NCBI GenBank assembly: GCA_029261875.1
Contig: JAJDAL010000002.1
Span: 1 to 64,000 of the forward strand
Length of the DNA: 64,000 nt
Source: Deltaproteobacteria bacterium
Lineage (GTDB): Bacteria; Myxococcota_A; UBA9160; JAJDAL01
Direction of reading: 5' to 3'
The notes below the pieces were generated by a model, which did not search any database, was not told the DNA's origin, and worked only from the letters and a program-made list of their open reading frames with translations. Every line of letters starts with the position of its first letter. Positions within the stretch are counted from its first letter, which is position 1. Shown piece after piece: positions 62,328 to 64,000 of this stretch. Both the position numbers and the translations under genes were made by a program.

Positions 62328-64000
62328 TCAACTCTGCCCGGCATGGGCGACCCCCGGGTCGGCGGGGGGAGGGGCGAGGTGTGTCTCGTACGGCTCGCCG
62401 GTCTCGATGGCGTTCTGGAGGGCGTCGTAGATCTCGAGGATGGTGTCGCGGGTGCGGTAGCAGCCATGGGCGGCCTCGTCCTTGCGCTTGACGATGGGGA
62501 AGGTGTCCAGAATGTAAGCGATCGCATCGCGCGGGGTCTCGACGGCCTCGCGGAGCTCGGCGGTCGCCGTGCTCTGCCACTCTTCGGGGCTTCCCAGGTA
62601 GAGGTGGAAGAAGGCCGCGTCGAGCTCGCAGCGGAGCAGGAAGCGGCGTTCCTTGTCCCAGCGAAAGGGCGGTCCCTCGTAGCCGAGGTCGCGGGCAAAG
62701 GGGGCGAGATCCCAGGCGGTGTAGGTGAGCTCGAGGACGCGGGGGCGTAGCCAGTCCTGGAGAGTCTCTGCCGGTGACCAAGGTGCGATAGGTGCGTAGG
62801 CTTCCGGTGCCAGGACAGGGAGTTGATGGGTAATGAAGAAGTTCAGGTGGGTGCCGCCGACCTTGAAACGAGAAGCGAAATCAAGGGGCAAGGAGCTGAC
62901 GCACCCGATCAAACCCGCAATCTCATGCCCATCGCGTGCAAGAAGAGAAATCGGAAGGTTGTTTCCTACTCCCACCCGCGGGAGGATGCTGGCGATGACG
63001 GTGCGTTCGTTCGTGGCGCTGGTGATGTCTCGCCAGCCGAGGAACCAGGAGTGAGCCCATCGGTCGGCAAGCCGAGCCTCGACTTCGGATTCGGCAATCC
63101 AAGAACGGGGCATGGCGAACCTGTTCGGGTCTTGATGCTCAGCGTCCGAGAGTTCGGACGGTTGACCCTGGCGGATCATTGCGGTCGCGCTCAACACGAC
63201 ATCGGCGACCCGGTGGTCGTAGAAACCACACATCTTCGCCTCGTAGAGGGGGAGGTGGCGGTCGCTGCCCTTGGTGAAGGTGTTGCCCTCGAGCTTCCAG
63301 CCGTCCGACTCGAGTTGGTCGCGGGTGCGGAATAGGTGGGAGTCGTTGGACATGTGGAACATCGTCGTGAACGAGATGCCCCAGGGGTTCTCCTCGGGCG
63401 GGCCCTCTCTCACAAGCACTGGAACACGGCGGTAGATGTGGCGGGTGAGCTCGGCGTCGCGCCGGGTGCGAAAGATCGGGCAGGTTTTCGTATTGGGGTT
63501 GAGGAGTGCGATGTCCTCGGTGGAGAGTCGGAAGCGGCGCTCCGGATCGGCGAGGTCGTCCGGATCGTGCAAGAAGAACGCGAAGTCAGCGCCGGCCTCG
63601 GCCGGCCGCTCTGACCCGGTCAGGGTGAGGAGGCAGAACTTGTAGCTGCGGTGGACGCCAGGAAAGAGGGGGGCTGCGTTCTCAAAGTCGTAGAGGCTCG
63701 CAAGGCTTCCGCGTTCGGTGAGATCCTGGAAGAAATGCTTGGTCGTGTCGTCGGTGGCGATGCCGGAGGGGACGATGCAACCAACGCGGCCCGTGGGCGA
63801 GGTCGCGCCGCGCATGAGCTCCGCGAAGATCGTGTAGGTATTGACGTCGCCGCGTCCGCACAGCGGGTAGCGACCGGAGTTGCGCACGAGGTGGCTTTCG
63901 CCCTCCGCCTGACGGCGCGCGGCGAGGAAGGCCTCATGAAGGGCCGGGTCCTCGGCGGTGAGCTTGGTGATCAGGCGGCGCCGGGCTGCGGCGTTGGGGG
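62328..64000 (-). CDS. Type IIG/PglX-like DNA methyltransferase, C-terminal part (5' end outside window)
   Basis: The frame is open to the right window edge, so the start is missing and about 557 codons are visible. The segments GRYPLCGRGDVNTYTIFAEL, GRVGCIVPSGIATDD and SLYDFENAAPLFPGVH, followed by FCLLTLTG, are the portion right after the NPPY motif in Eco57I/PglX-like adenine methyltransferases. The rest is the TaqI-like target-recognition region (RSWIAESEVEARLADRW, YTAWDLAPFARDLGY). The SAM-binding and catalytic motifs lie outside. It would methylate adenine in a specific sequence as part of a type IIG or BREX-like system. Converges with the plus-strand island operon. Confidence 0.85.
   Translation of the reverse strand, partial: PNAAARRRLITKLTAEDPALHEAFLAARRQAEGESHLVRNSGRYPLCGRGDVNTYTIFAELMRGATSPTGRVGCIVPSGIATDDTTKHFFQDLTERGSLASLYDFENAAPLFPGVHRSYKFCLLTLTGSERPAEAGADFAFFLHDPDDLADPERRFRLSTEDIALLNPNTKTCPIFRTRRDAELTRHIYRRVPVLVREGPPEENPWGISFTTMFHMSNDSHLFRTRDQLESDGWKLEGNTFTKGSDRHLPLYEAKMCGFYDHRVADVVLSATAMIRQGQPSELSDAEHQDPNRFAMPRSWIAESEVEARLADRWAHSWFLGWRDITSATNERTVIASILPRVGVGNNLPISLLARDGHEIAGLIGCVSSLPLDFASRFKVGGTHLNFFITHQLPVLAPEAYAPIAPWSPAETLQDWLRPRVLELTYTAWDLAPFARDLGYEGPPFRWDKERRFLLRCELDAAFFHLYLGSPEEWQSTATAELREAVETPRDAIAYILDTFPIVKRKDEAAHGCYRTRDTILEIYDALQNAIETGEPYETHLAPPPADPGVAHAGQS

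Noticed and set aside
1..64000. Search by eye for tRNA, rRNA, CRISPR arrays, transposases and phage structural genes
   Set aside because: No clover-leaf, regular repeat-spacer row or DDE/serine recombinase motif was found.

Overview
The window is G+C-rich, gene-dense bacterial chromosome. The first 45 kb is dominated by exported proteins: FG-GAP/VCBS propellers, dockerin and thrombospondin type 3 calcium repeats, PEP-CTERM-like tails, zinc metalloproteases and lipoproteins with clear lipoboxes. With an ECF sigma factor, a Hanks-type kinase and a vanadium haloperoxidase-like enzyme, this suggests a complex Gram-negative lineage of the Myxococcota or deltaproteobacterial kind. That assignment is inference; there is no rRNA or other marker gene here.

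Layout. 0-10 kb: a membrane protein with a PDZ-like segment (cut by the window edge), an M6-like metalloprotease lipoprotein, a Crp/Fnr regulator with three related palindromes around it, a tiny exported peptide, a large lipoprotein, a dimethylformamidase-like protein and a second metalloprotease lipoprotein. 10.5-13.4 kb: a GntR/UTRA regulator-trpB-trpA operon with a perfect palindrome in front. 13.4-17.7 kb: a vanadium haloperoxidase-like enzyme and lipoproteins. 18-23.4 kb: ECF sigma factor, a Ser/Thr kinase fused to LemA, a TPM-domain lipoprotein and a dockerin metalloprotease in one tight operon, ending at a strong hairpin. 23.4-34.3 kb: a Cys-rich repeat protein, an AbiE-type toxin-antitoxin pair, exported propellers, a PEP-CTERM protein and a two-gene module whose first gene is partly duplicated 5.7 kb away.

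34.3-64 kb is a defence-like island. On the minus strand lie a DUF2779 nuclease, McrB-like AAA+ GTPase, McrC-like nuclease, Fic AMP-transferase, MESH1-like HD hydrolase and a PD-(D/E)XK-like protein, closely packed. After two exported proteins comes a WYL regulator, divergent from a plus-strand series: an exported HTH-like protein, ARPP-1, a coiled-coil protein with a RelE-like C-terminus, a collagen-like secreted protein, an Ada-type zinc protein, a 1747-aa SF1 helicase-Vsr/DUF559 nuclease-DUF3320 protein, a 1148-aa TM0106 RecB-like nuclease-helicase, two unknown proteins and a 63-aa protein that copies the N-terminus of the Fic protein. A run of three near-identical palindromes and a type IIG-like DNA methyltransferase (cut by the window edge) close the window.

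Best candidates for undescribed biology: the kinase-LemA/TPM/ECF operon; the McrBC-Fic-MESH1 cluster; the WYL-linked two-helicase cluster; and the stand-alone Fic N-terminal module beside the palindrome array. No rRNA, tRNA, CRISPR array, transposase or full integrase was recognised.
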